34,356 bases of DNA from Candidatus Delongbacteria bacterium (GTDB lineage: Bacteria > UBA4055), in contig QKDR01000005.1 of NCBI GenBank assembly GCA_003252515.1, forward strand, positions 1 through 34,356. Reading direction: 5' to 3'. Each line of letters starts with the position of its first letter. Position 1 is the first letter of the stretch. A program made the position numbers and the translations under genes. Positions 16,733 through 25,163 of the stretch are shown in pieces. The notes below the pieces were generated by a model. That model was not told the origin of the DNA. It was given only the letters and a program-made list of their open reading frames with translations, and did not search any database.

Positions 16733-19447
16733 ATGAAAATAAAATTTTATGTTTTTATTTTTCTTGTTTCATGTATACTGTCAATTAATGCTCAGCAAAT
16801 ACTGTATGAGGGTTTTGAGAGCGGAACTTTCCCGCCGGCAGGATGGAGCCAGGTTAAAGTAGGGCAGGGTTTCACTACCAGTGTCGGATATGAGGACGGA
16901 GGGTTTGTTCACGGCGGAACTTATTCCGCCGTTCACTGGGACGACACGGGTGAGCAGGATGACTGGCTGATCAGTTCTCCCATAGAATTGCCGGCAGAAA
17001 GCAAATATGTTCTGTCATTCTGGCAGACAGCTTACTGGACTTTTTATTATTCATTCAGCGAAGTATCGGTTTCGACTGACAAGATCAACTGGACTCAGAT
17101 CTATGAGCCGCCATATGAGTCTGACAATGCTGAGCTTGATGTTATATATGATGGTGTTTGGATGCCTGTGTTTCTTGATCTATCCGTCTGGACAGGTCAG
17201 ACTGTATATATCGGATTTCATTATCAGGGAGATTTTAACCATCAGTGGTTCATCGATGATATTGAGGTTTATACAGACAATGAAGGTCCAGTGGTTGAAA
17301 GTGTGACCGGCAATCCTGTATTGACTCCCGATATCGGCGCGTTCCTGAATAATGATCTGATCCTGAAAGTAGAATTGAGTGATTTAAGCGGTATCGGAGC
17401 CTTGAAAGGATATTATACGGTAGGCGGTTCAGAAGTGACAGAATTAGAATTCAGCTGTTCAGATGAAAATTCATACTGGTCAGGTATGGTCCCCGCTCAA
17501 CCGGACACTGTTTCTGGAACTATATATTTTGAAGCTGAAGATATCTGCGGTAATATAACAACTACCGGTCAGTACCCGTTTGTGTTCGCCGAAGATAATG
17601 AAGCCCCTCTCCTCACCGCTTTTTACAACGGCGAGACATGGGTAGGTCATGATATGACCCCGACATTATTATTTAAAGATGAATCGGCAATTCAGTTATG
17701 CAGGGGGTTTTACAGTAAAGACGGTTATGCGAACGTGTATGAATTCGATCTCTTTCCTAACAAGATTCATGAGTATATCTACTCCGGAACAATACCGTCC
17801 GAAAGTGAACCTCTGACAGGCAAACTATATTTCGAGATTGAAGATTCAGAAGGTAATAAAACTACAACTGATCAGTATAATGTAAAATGGTTTTCGGGTT
17901 ACACAAGGCAGTTCGATCTGAGAGATTTTGACGGGATTAATTATGTCACATCAGTAAAATCTCAACAGGGAGGAACATGCTGGACGCACGGTGCAATGGC
18001 AAGTATGGAAAGCAATCTGCTTTTTACTGGAAACTGGTATGACAACGGAGAGACCGGGGAACCCAATCTCGCGGAATATCATCTTGACTGGTGGAACGGA
18101 TTCAATCAGGAGTATAATCAGGATATATATCCGTTAAGTGAGGGCCTTGAAGTTCATATGGGCGGGGATTATCTTGTTACCGCAGCCTATACTTCGAGAG
18201 GCGAAGGCGCCGTAAGGGATATTGACGGCCAGTCTTATGAAACAGCACCTCTGCGGGATGATACAGGGTATCATCGTTATTACCCCAGGCATATCGAGTG
18301 GTTTACGATCGGTGATCATCTTGAAAGCATTGATATGATAAAATTCAGGATAATGACCGAGGGAGCTGTAGGTACATGTATGATGTACGACGCGCAATTT
18401 ATAGATAATTATATTCATTACCAGCCGCCCTCAGATCCGCTTGAACCGAATCACGCTGTTACTATTGTCGGCTGGGACGATGACAAAGTGACACAGGCTC
18501 CCGAAGGACCGGGTGCGTGGCTGGTCAAGAACAGCTGGGGTGAATACTGGGGAAATGCAGGTTATTTCTGGATCTCATATTATGATAAGCACTCGTGCAG
18601 GAACTGGGAAATGGGGGCGATCTCATTCAGAGATGTAGAACCCATGGATTATTCCAGTATCTATTATCACGATTATCACGGGTGGCGCGATACAATGGAA
18701 GACTGTACTGAAGCGTTTAACGCATTCACTGCCGAAGACAGCGAATATATCTGTTCTGTAAGTTTTTATACCGCTCAGGATAATGTATCTTTTACAGCCA
18801 GAATTTACGATTCTTTTACAGGCGGAATACTTTCAGGTGAACTTGCGGACGTATCAGGAGCATTTGATCACCGGGGATTTCACACTGTCGATCTGCCTTC
18901 ACCGGTAAGTATAGAATACGGTCAAGATTTTTATATATATCTTTACCTGTCCAAAGGCGGTCAGCCTTATGACAGAACTTCTGACATACCGGTTCTTTTG
19001 GGATCTAAAGGGAAAACGATCGTACGGTCCGCGGCATCTGCCGGAGAAAGTTATTATAACAGCGGTAAAGGCTGGACTGATATGCAGGACTATACCGGTG
19101 ACGGATATCCCGGGACCTCAAATTTCTGTATCAAGGCTTTATGCAGAAAATCTTTCGGAATAGATACGGACATTATACCTGAAAGAGTAAAACTGTATAA
19201 GAATTACCCTAATCCTTTTAATCCGGCTACAACGATCTCATTTACTTTGAAATCGGATACAAATGTCAGATTATCGGTCTTTAACATGAAAGGTGAAGTA
19301 GTCGCTGAACCTGTCAATGAGTTCAGAAAGGCCGGAAATCACACAGTCGTCTTCAATGCAGGTTCAATGACAAGCGGTATTTATTTCTACAGATTGGAAG
19401 GGGACGGTTTCGCACCGGTTACAAGAAAAATGATATTAACAAAATAA
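16733..19447 (+). CDS. Secreted papain-like (C1A) cysteine peptidase with T9SS C-terminal domain
   Basis: A 904-aa protein; AGGAGG precedes the ATG and a signal peptide ends at about residue 20 (ILSINA). Residues 21-180: choice-of-anchor J/MAM-like domain ([16 protein letters not shown] ... WFIDDIEVY). Residues 185-385: two Ig-like repeats. Residues 390-640: papain-fold peptidase with oxyanion Gln411/412 and Cys416 in [10 protein letters not shown], His574 in [10 protein letters not shown] and Asn600 in [10 protein letters not shown], so the full set of active-site residues is present. Residues 640-800: lectin-like beta domain often following C1 in bacteria. The last 85 residues are a T9SS sorting domain ([14 protein letters not shown] ... 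GIYFYRLEG). Probably surface-exposed or released, degrading protein. Divergent from the C39-like peptidase gene. Confidence 0.92.
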   Translation: MKIKFYVFIFLVSCILSINAQQILYEGFESGTFPPAGWSQVKVGQGFTTSVGYEDGGFVHGGTYSAVHWDDTGEQDDWLISSPIELPAESKYVLSFWQTAYWTFYYSFSEVSVSTDKINWTQIYEPPYESDNAELDVIYDGVWMPVFLDLSVWTGQTVYIGFHYQGDFNHQWFIDDIEVYTDNEGPVVESVTGNPVLTPDIGAFLNNDLILKVELSDLSGIGALKGYYTVGGSEVTELEFSCSDENSYWSGMVPAQPDTVSGTIYFEAEDICGNITTTGQYPFVFAEDNEAPLLTAFYNGETWVGHDMTPTLLFKDESAIQLCRGFYSKDGYANVYEFDLFPNKIHEYIYSGTIPSESEPLTGKLYFEIEDSEGNKTTTDQYNVKWFSGYTRQFDLRDFDGINYVTSVKSQQGGTCWTHGAMASMESNLLFTGNWYDNGETGEPNLAEYHLDWWNGFNQEYNQDIYPLSEGLEVHMGGDYLVTAAYTSRGEGAVRDIDGQSYETAPLRDDTGYHRYYPRHIEWFTIGDHLESIDMIKFRIMTEGAVGTCMMYDAQFIDNYIHYQPPSDPLEPNHAVTIVGWDDDKVTQAPEGPGAWLVKNSWGEYWGNAGYFWISYYDKHSCRNWEMGAISFRDVEPMDYSSIYYHDYHGWRDTMEDCTEAFNAFTAEDSEYICSVSFYTAQDNVSFTARIYDSFTGGILSGELADVSGAFDHRGFHTVDLPSPVSIEYGQDFYIYLYLSKGGQPYDRTSDIPVLLGSKGKTIVRSAASAGESYYNSGKGWTDMQDYTGDGYPGTSNFCIKALCRKSFGIDTDIIPERVKLYKNYPNPFNPATTISFTLKSDTNVRLSVFNMKGEVVAEPVNEFRKAGNHTVVFNAGSMTSGIYFYRLEGDGFAPVTRKMILTK

Positions 19448-19462
19448 AACGGAAAAAGTAAT

Positions 19463-20044
19463 ATGGGATTCACTGACTCAGCTCTCTTCGTTTCGGTCGG
19501 TATACCGGTACTGATCGCGCTGGCAAGGGTAGTTGACGTATCTATCGGTACGATCAAGATCATTTTCATAGCGAAAGGGTACAGGTTCATTGCGCCGATC
19601 CTGGCGTTCTTTGAGATAATAATATGGCTCGGCGCGATCGGACAGGTCATGAAGAATCTTGACAATGTCGGTAACATGATAGGTTATGCTCTGGGATTCG
19701 CTATGGGGAACTATGTCGGAATGGTGATCGAGAACAGGATAGCTCTGGGAACGGTAGTATTAAGAGTGATAACAAAGACAGGTGCGGAAGAACTGATCGA
19801 GCATCTGAGAGAGGAAACGGATTATGGCGTCACTGTAAGCCCGGCCGAAGGTTCGTCCGGGCCTGTAAGCATTATATTCATGGTGCTAAAACGGGCGGAT
19901 CTGAAACATGTCATCTCAATAATAAAAAAACACAATCCTCATGCATTTTATTCCATAGAGGACGTCAGATATGTATCAGATGGGGTCTTTCCCCCTTCGC
20001 GGTCAGGTTTCCCTGATTTTAAAAGGCTGAAAAAAGGAAAATAA
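19463..20044 (+). CDS. UPF0316-type membrane protein (DUF5698 + DUF2179)
   Basis: A 193-aa protein. Three membrane segments in the first 95 residues (LIALARVVDVSIGTIKIIFI with the family's R-x-x-D-x-S-x-GT motif, ILAFFEIIIWLGAIGQV, IGYALGFAMGNYVGMVIE) form the DUF5698 domain. Residues 98-175 are a cytosolic ferredoxin-like DUF2179 domain (VVLRVITKTGAEELIEHLRE ... YSIEDVRYVSDG). The family is widespread and of unknown function; DUF2179 resembles nucleotide-binding regulator folds. It begins 15 bases after the peptidase gene and may be read from the same transcript. Its stop is 3 bases from the convergent stop of the next gene, with no terminator visible. Confidence 0.88.
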   Translation: MGFTDSALFVSVGIPVLIALARVVDVSIGTIKIIFIAKGYRFIAPILAFFEIIIWLGAIGQVMKNLDNVGNMIGYALGFAMGNYVGMVIENRIALGTVVLRVITKTGAEELIEHLREETDYGVTVSPAEGSSGPVSIIFMVLKRADLKHVISIIKKHNPHAFYSIEDVRYVSDGVFPPSRSGFPDFKRLKKGK

Positions 20045-20047
20045 AGA

Positions 20048-20599
20048 TCAGAAAAGGAACCCGATACCGATACCTGCTCCGATCTTTGTGACTCTTTTAA
20101 GTTCGTTATAGCTGAAATCGCCGTCGATGAACGTATCTATATCGTCCTCGAAGAATTTATATCCGAGGTCGATGTTGTAGATAATTCGTCCGGTATGGAA
20201 TTCAAAGCTGATCCCGGTTCCGATGTTATATGAGTTTGTAATTGATACGGTTTTTTTGTCCTGTCTGCCATCAGTATCGTCATCGTTGTAGTAATATCCC
20301 CCGATCAGCCAGTATACTCCGGTCTTTTCAGATCTGTAAATATATCTGTGAAATTCCGCGCCGATGTCGTAATTTATTATCGTGCGGGTCTCTCCGCTTT
20401 TTGTTCTTTCGTAATAGTAGGCTACCCCCATGAACTGAATCCTGAAGTCGTTACCGAGTATTCTGGAATAGTATAATCCGTAACCGGAAATATTGGACGC
20501 TTTTAGACCGGAGGAATTTAAAAGGTCCGTTCCGTAATTACCGTCAGCCGCGAAAAGAAAAACGGATAGGATCATAGTCAGTAATAAGATCGTTTTCAT
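20048..20599 (-). CDS. Small outer-membrane beta-barrel protein, paralogue A
   Basis: A 183-aa protein with a signal peptide (MKTILLLTMILSVFLFA) and a predicted 8-strand barrel ending in aromatic residues (GIGIGFLF). It contains SNISGYGLYYSR near the N-terminus and GTGISFEFHTGRIIYNIDLG in the second half. The same arrangement occurs in the upstream gene (SNISGYGLSFSK ... GVGVEFVTKKKLAFNIDIG), so the pair arose by tandem duplication and then diverged strongly. It follows paralogue B by 16 bases. Function unknown; OmpA-barrel/OmpW-like size only. Confidence 0.75.
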   Translation of the reverse strand: MKTILLLTMILSVFLFAADGNYGTDLLNSSGLKASNISGYGLYYSRILGNDFRIQFMGVAYYYERTKSGETRTIINYDIGAEFHRYIYRSEKTGVYWLIGGYYYNDDDTDGRQDKKTVSITNSYNIGTGISFEFHTGRIIYNIDLGYKFFEDDIDTFIDGDFSYNELKRVTKIGAGIGIGFLF

Positions 20600-20615
20600 T
20601 CAAAACGCCGAAAGG

Positions 20616-21197
20616 TCAGTAAAGGTATGATATGCCGATCCCGAGACCGACCATCGTATTGTTCTCTTCGACCGGGATACCGGACTCTTTGCCGTCCGAA
20701 TGCTCGAATCTGTAGCCGATGTCAATGTTGAATGCCAGTTTTTTCTTTGTAACGAACTCAACACCAACACCTATACCGCCTGTAAGCTTATCGAAATCAT
20801 CATCAGTATTCGTGATCATCAGACCTGTATAACTCCGTTCCTTTTCTCTGTCCTGGCTTTTGGACACGAATATTCCCCCCAGAGCGTACACTCTTGTGCT
20901 TTCACTTTTGAAAACGTCCCTCTGGAGTTCGATCCCGTAATCATAATTAATGTTCTTTGAGTCTTCAAGAAGACTGTCTTTGAAACCCTTCACATATTCA
21001 TCATAGAAAACAATTCCGCAGAATTTAACGTTGTAATTGTCGAACAGGCGTTTGGAAAAACTGAGACCGTACCCTGAGATATTCGAAAATTTCACTCCGA
21101 TGGAATTTCGGGGCTGGTAATCGGTATTTGCATTGTCTTCCTGCGAATAGCAGAACAGAGCTGCGGTCAGAATTATAAACAATACTATATTTTTCAT
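20616..21197 (-). CDS. Small outer-membrane beta-barrel protein, paralogue B
   Basis: A 193-aa protein with a signal peptide (MKNIVLFIILTAALFCYS), GAGG upstream of the ATG and a predicted 8-strand barrel ending LGIGISYLY (terminal aromatic residue as used by BAM). Related along its length to the downstream gene, sharing the SNISGYGL motif and the acidic extracellular-type loops (IEVN-like turns with DD clusters). Located 21 bases after the 319-residue barrel gene, so the three form one minus-strand operon. Function unknown. Confidence 0.75.
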   Translation of the reverse strand: MKNIVLFIILTAALFCYSQEDNANTDYQPRNSIGVKFSNISGYGLSFSKRLFDNYNVKFCGIVFYDEYVKGFKDSLLEDSKNINYDYGIELQRDVFKSESTRVYALGGIFVSKSQDREKERSYTGLMITNTDDDFDKLTGGIGVGVEFVTKKKLAFNIDIGYRFEHSDGKESGIPVEENNTMVGLGIGISYLY

Positions 21198-21218
21198 TTT
21201 ATCAGCCTCATCTTTAAT

Positions 21219-22070
21219 TTAGAAATGATATGTCAAACTTATTAACGGGATAAGAAGCCATATATCGCTGCCGGTTATATCGAAGAATTTTATTGCCGCC
21301 AGGTCCGCCGATATCTTCTCTCCGAAGAATCTTAGACCGAACAGCATAACGCCTTTTGTTTCGATCTCATCAAAAATCCCTCCGTTAAGATATTCAATTA
21401 TAAGCTTCGAGCTTTCAGAAGTTCTGTGTGTCAGGCCGAGACTGAAACTGAATATGGATTCTGAACCTTTTGTTTCTGTGGACGTAAGCCCTCCGATATA
21501 GAAATTGAAAGTTGACTTCGGATTAAGATAATAATTAAACGCGGTACCGTATGTAATGAGCCCGGTATCGGATTCTTCGAGAACTGTATTATATGTCCCC
21601 ATTATGCTCATGTTCATTTTATAAGGATCGCTGAATGTCCTGTACTTGAAGCCGAAAGACAAAGGGCCTTCCGTGATCATCTCGGGAATTATCGGGAATA
21701 AGAATCCGGTAGATACATGCAGATTGTCCGTTGGGGAATACCCGACGTTCATATAGAACAGTTCGTAATCGGAAATGTACCAGGTGCCTTTAGGATTAGT
21801 CTCCGCTGAAGGCATGAACAGAAGAGAACAGTGGTTCGGGTCGTCATATTTGTACCCTGTTCTCTCGTCCAGTTCAGTGATAAGTTTGATGTCAGCCCGG
21901 TTGATCTTCATCTCGCCGAAAGTATCGGAAATAACTGTCATAACTTCACTCTCCTCGCTTATGATCTCGCAGGTGATCCTTTCCCCGCTTTTCAGCTCGA
22001 TTATCTTTTTCGAATATAATTGCTGAACAAACAATAAAAAAAATATGAAAATCAGAACGGTCTTTTTCAT
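21219..22070 (-). CDS. Exported protein with SH3-like N-terminal module and outer-membrane barrel
   Basis: Start taken at ATG 22070 (AAGGAG upstream, signal peptide MKKTVLIFIFFLLFVQQLYS). The frame is open to 22235 but that extension crosses the terminator of the upstream gene. Product about 283 aa. Residues 20-70 (KIIELKSGERITCEIISEES ... FGEMKINRADIKLI) form a small beta-barrel of the Sm/SH3-like type found at the start of many FCB outer-membrane proteins. The remaining 200 residues are barrel-like (LHVSTGFLFPIIPEMI, LSFGFKYRTF, FNFYIGGLTSTE) and end in Phe (SLTYHF). First gene of a three-gene barrel operon. Function unknown. Confidence 0.78.
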   Translation of the reverse strand: MKKTVLIFIFFLLFVQQLYSKKIIELKSGERITCEIISEESEVMTVISDTFGEMKINRADIKLITELDERTGYKYDDPNHCSLLFMPSAETNPKGTWYISDYELFYMNVGYSPTDNLHVSTGFLFPIIPEMITEGPLSFGFKYRTFSDPYKMNMSIMGTYNTVLEESDTGLITYGTAFNYYLNPKSTFNFYIGGLTSTETKGSESIFSFSLGLTHRTSESSKLIIEYLNGGIFDEIETKGVMLFGLRFFGEKISADLAAIKFFDITGSDIWLLIPLISLTYHF

Positions 22071-22131
22071 GATAATACTCCTTATTCTTATATGGTAAGT
22101 TAATAAAACAAAATGTCTAAGGCAAATAAAA

Positions 22132-22155
22132 AAGGGCGGAAATAAATCCGCCCTT
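22132..22155 (-). terminator. Intrinsic terminator of the adhesin-like gene
   Basis: Arms AAGGGCGGA (22132-22140) and TCCGCCCTT (22147-22155), 6-base loop. On the minus strand the stem is followed by TTTTTTATTTG. It lies 19 bases after the stop of the 974-aa gene and upstream of the next minus-strand gene. Confidence 0.92.
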
Positions 22156-22174
22156 CTAGTGAGTATATCTGATT

Positions 22175-25099
22175 TTAATAAACAGCCGTTACGTAATAGA
22201 ATTTCTTCTGTTCCGTCTGATCCGGAATAGAACATTCATTAGTATATACCTCAGTCTCAAATGTCCATGCTGAAGGATCGGCGTACGGATCTGCCGAGGA
22301 ATATACTTTGTATGAAGACGCGGACGGGATGTTCTCCCAGTAAATTGATGAAATACCGTTCGTGTATCCGCCTCCTGTAATAACAGGAACAGGTATTATG
22401 CCGTCATATACGAATATCTTTCTTGTCGGACCGGCGTTAGTCTGACAGTAGTAAGTACCGCCATGATCAAGGTCTATCGGTACCAGCCACCTTAATACAT
22501 CAGTGTAAATTCCGCTGAAATCAGTATTTGTGGCTTCGACAGGGCTGTTGTTGAAATACCATTCATAAGGCGCGTCAACGATCTCGGACAGGAAGTACAG
22601 ATACGAGCTCGCTATTTCAGAACCGTACGTGAGAACGATCTGCTGATCGACGGTTCCCGTGAAGCTGGTAGTGGTGTTTGACCAGGTTCCGCTGTTCTTT
22701 ACGTTGCCGGTAGCGTTAATATTAAGGTCGTAGATCGTACCGTTCTGCAGGATTCCCTGATTGTCGAAATCATCATTAATAGTCAGAGTATAAGTGTATG
22801 ATGATTTGTTCTGGATCGTCGCGTAATTCAGGATCGATCCGTTCAGAGAGCAGTTGTCGTTCGAGAGTTCAAAAGTTCCTCTCATTATCAGGTTCTCAAG
22901 GCTCGTGTTCTGCATATAGAATCCGCTGCCGGCTTCAAATTCGGACTGGGCTTTTGCGGTCGTTCCCGCGCCGATTATCCTTGTATTGTTCATGTAGCCG
23001 CCTGAAATATAGAGGTTGTGCCCTTCGGTCAGGTCGATGTAATAATTACCGTTGAAATTGATGAGCGAGTTCACGAATTCGAGATCGGATTTCGCTATAA
23101 CACCGTTACCGTTTGAACAGCTTACATAAACAGGGGAGAAAGGAGCGGAGAAGGAGTTTGATATATTCTGCGCTGCCGTACCGGATAAAATAAGCATCTG
23201 GTTCGTCCATGTTCCGCCGTTGTGAAGATCGGACCCGCGGAAGTCTGTATAAAGATAGTATCCGCCCGGGTTGCTTGTGATAATCCCTTCATTGTCAAAA
23301 TCGGCGTTTATCGTAAGAGTATAATTGTAAGATGACTTATTTTGGATCGTCGCGTAGTTAAGGATCGATCCGTTCAGAGAGCAGTTGTCATTCGAGAGAT
23401 CAAAAGTTCCTCTGAGTGTCAGGTTCTCAAGGCTCGTGTTCTGCATATAGAATCCGTTGCCGGCCTCAAATTCCGACTGGGCTGGTGCTTTCGTTCCTGC
23501 ACCGAATATGTTCGTGTTGTTCATATAGCCGCCTGAAATATAGAGGTTATACCCTTCGGTCAGGTCAATATAATAATTACCGTTGAAATTAATGAGCGAG
23601 TTCACGAATTCGAGGTCGGATTTCGCTATAACACCGTTACCGTTTGAACAGCTTATATAAACCGGGGAGAACGGAGTTGAGAAGGAATTTGATATATTCT
23701 GTGCGTCCGTACCGGATAATATGAGCATCTGATTCGTCCATGTTCCGCCGTTGTGAAGGTTTGACCCGTAGAAGTCTGTATAAAGATAATATCCGCCCGG
23801 ATTGCTTGTGATAATCCCTTCGTTGTCAAAATCTGCGTTTATCGTAAGAGTATAATTGTAAGATGATCTGTTCTGTATCGTCGCGTAGTTAAGGATCGAT
23901 CCGTTCAGAGAGCAGTTGTCGTCTGAGATATCAAGAGTACCGTTCAGCACGAGATCTGTAATGTCGGTATTCTGCAGATAACAGTTGTTTGAAGTTTCAA
24001 AATAAGAAATGTTCCCTACAGTTCCGGCTCCGGTCAAGTTCGTGTTGATCATATATCCGCCTGATACGTAAAGCCCGTAACCGTCCTGAAGCGTTATGGG
24101 ATTGTCGTTAAAATCGATCAGAGAATTTTCAAAGTACAGATCTGACTGTGATGTAATACCTGAAGGATTGAGACATGCAGTATTTACAGCACTTACGGGG
24201 CAACTGAATGCCGTTGTGATATTCTGTACAGTTGTACCGGATAAATAGAAATACTGAGGAGTGAATGATGCCTTATTTGTAAAATCCCCGTAACATATAA
24301 CAGATGAATTGGTGACAGTACCGTTGTTTTCAAGATATCCGTAAGATTCAAAATATGTTCCGTAGGGCGGATTATCTGCAATTGAGCCGTTATTTATAAA
24401 GTTATCCTGAGAAATGAAAGTCCTCGGTGCGTTACTCCAGGATTTTATCTCGCCGTTATTGACGCAGTTGCCTGTCGCGATCACGTTGTCTTCGATAAGA
24501 GTAATTCCCGAATAGATAAGATTATATCCCGTTGAATTATTAATGAAAGACCCGTTCACCATATAGAGATATGAAACAGGCGTGTCTCCGGTTTGCCCCA
24601 TGATATTTCCGCCGGTAAAATAACAGTTGTCAAGATTCAATCCGAAACCGTTTTGAAGATCAAGCACACCGCCAAACATAAAGGTGATGACCGAGTTCCT
24701 GAAATAGAGATCTGTCGCACCAATGATAGGCGTAGGAGTCATAATGTTGAAGTAAGCCGGTTCAATACTTGCAAGGGGAGCCGGGGTTAAGATGGTTTGA
24801 AGCGTTCCGTTCATATTGAAAGTGTTATTTTTTATTATGCCTGAATTTATCAGGTTCCCGGAGCAGTTCAAAGTCAGCAAATAACCTAAAGTATGGTCCT
24901 GGATTATTCCCATGTTGTTAATATTACCGTTTACAGTCAATGTGTAACTGCCGTTGTAACACTGAACGGTACCGCTTGGAAGGACATTAAGGTCTTCATT
25001 AAGAGTAACATCGGACGTGATCTCATAAACCCCGGCTACGTCAAGCGCGAATATATTCGGCAGCAGAGTCATTAGTAAAATTACAAAAAATCTTTTCAT
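22175..25099 (-). CDS. Large secreted adhesin-like repeat protein (parallel beta-helix type) with Ig/FN3 tail
   Basis: Start placed at ATG 25099 (AGGAG 7 bases upstream; signal peptide MKRFFVILLMTLLPNIFA), product 974 aa. The body is Asn-, Gly-, Ser- and Thr-rich with short strands separated by GN/NG turns (SGNLINSGIIKNNTF, NNGTVTNSSVICYGDF), as in right-handed beta-helix adhesins. It holds at least four copies of a roughly 177-residue unit; the last two and a partial third are nearly identical. Near the C-terminus comes an Ig-like segment with GGTYYCQTNAG, then an FN3-like module ending KKFYYVTAVY, like the end of the C39-like peptidase. No catalytic residues and no YPNPF tail. Probably a cell-surface or matrix protein. 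Confidence 0.8.
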   Translation of the reverse strand: MKRFFVILLMTLLPNIFALDVAGVYEITSDVTLNEDLNVLPSGTVQCYNGSYTLTVNGNINNMGIIQDHTLGYLLTLNCSGNLINSGIIKNNTFNMNGTLQTILTPAPLASIEPAYFNIMTPTPIIGATDLYFRNSVITFMFGGVLDLQNGFGLNLDNCYFTGGNIMGQTGDTPVSYLYMVNGSFINNSTGYNLIYSGITLIEDNVIATGNCVNNGEIKSWSNAPRTFISQDNFINNGSIADNPPYGTYFESYGYLENNGTVTNSSVICYGDFTNKASFTPQYFYLSGTTVQNITTAFSCPVSAVNTACLNPSGITSQSDLYFENSLIDFNDNPITLQDGYGLYVSGGYMINTNLTGAGTVGNISYFETSNNCYLQNTDITDLVLNGTLDISDDNCSLNGSILNYATIQNRSSYNYTLTINADFDNEGIITSNPGGYYLYTDFYGSNLHNGGTWTNQMLILSGTDAQNISNSFSTPFSPVYISCSNGNGVIAKSDLEFVNSLINFNGNYYIDLTEGYNLYISGGYMNNTNIFGAGTKAPAQSEFEAGNGFYMQNTSLENLTLRGTFDLSNDNCSLNGSILNYATIQNKSSYNYTLTINADFDNEGIITSNPGGYYLYTDFRGSDLHNGGTWTNQMLILSGTAAQNISNSFSAPFSPVYVSCSNGNGVIAKSDLEFVNSLINFNGNYYIDLTEGHNLYISGGYMNNTRIIGAGTTAKAQSEFEAGSGFYMQNTSLENLIMRGTFELSNDNCSLNGSILNYATIQNKSSYTYTLTINDDFDNQGILQNGTIYDLNINATGNVKNSGTWSNTTTSFTGTVDQQIVLTYGSEIASSYLYFLSEIVDAPYEWYFNNSPVEATNTDFSGIYTDVLRWLVPIDLDHGGTYYCQTNAGPTRKIFVYDGIIPVPVITGGGYTNGISSIYWENIPSASSYKVYSSADPYADPSAWTFETEVYTNECSIPDQTEQKKFYYVTAVY
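22831..23892 (-). repeat. Tandem 531-bp coding repeat (two near-identical full units)
   Basis: The string GGATCGATCCGTTCAGAGAG recurs at 22831, 23362 and 23893, exactly 531 bases apart (177 codons), so the frame is preserved. Units 22831-23361 and 23362-23892 match at most positions by eye, and a partial third copy extends above 23893. Differences are mostly silent or conservative. The protein keeps a more degenerate version of the same unit further N-terminal. Confidence 0.92.
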
Positions 25100-25124
25100 A
25101 TAATTCTCCTTAAAATTTTTGGAT

Positions 25125-25153
25125 AAATTAGTGATAATACCGGAATTTTGCAA
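25125..25153 (-). promoter_or_regulatory. Candidate promoter of the adhesin-like gene
   Basis: On the minus strand TTGCAA (25148-25153), 17-base spacer, TAATTT (25125-25130), about 26 bases ahead of the ATG at 25099. It lies in the short gap after the ABC exporter gene, for which no terminator is seen, so read-through from the exporter operon is also possible. Confidence 0.45.
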
Positions 25154-25163
25154 GATAATAATT

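Noticed and set aside
22071-22235. N-terminal extension of the SH3/barrel protein
   Set aside because: It runs through the intrinsic terminator at 22132-22155, and the ATG at 22070 has AAGGAG and starts a signal peptide.
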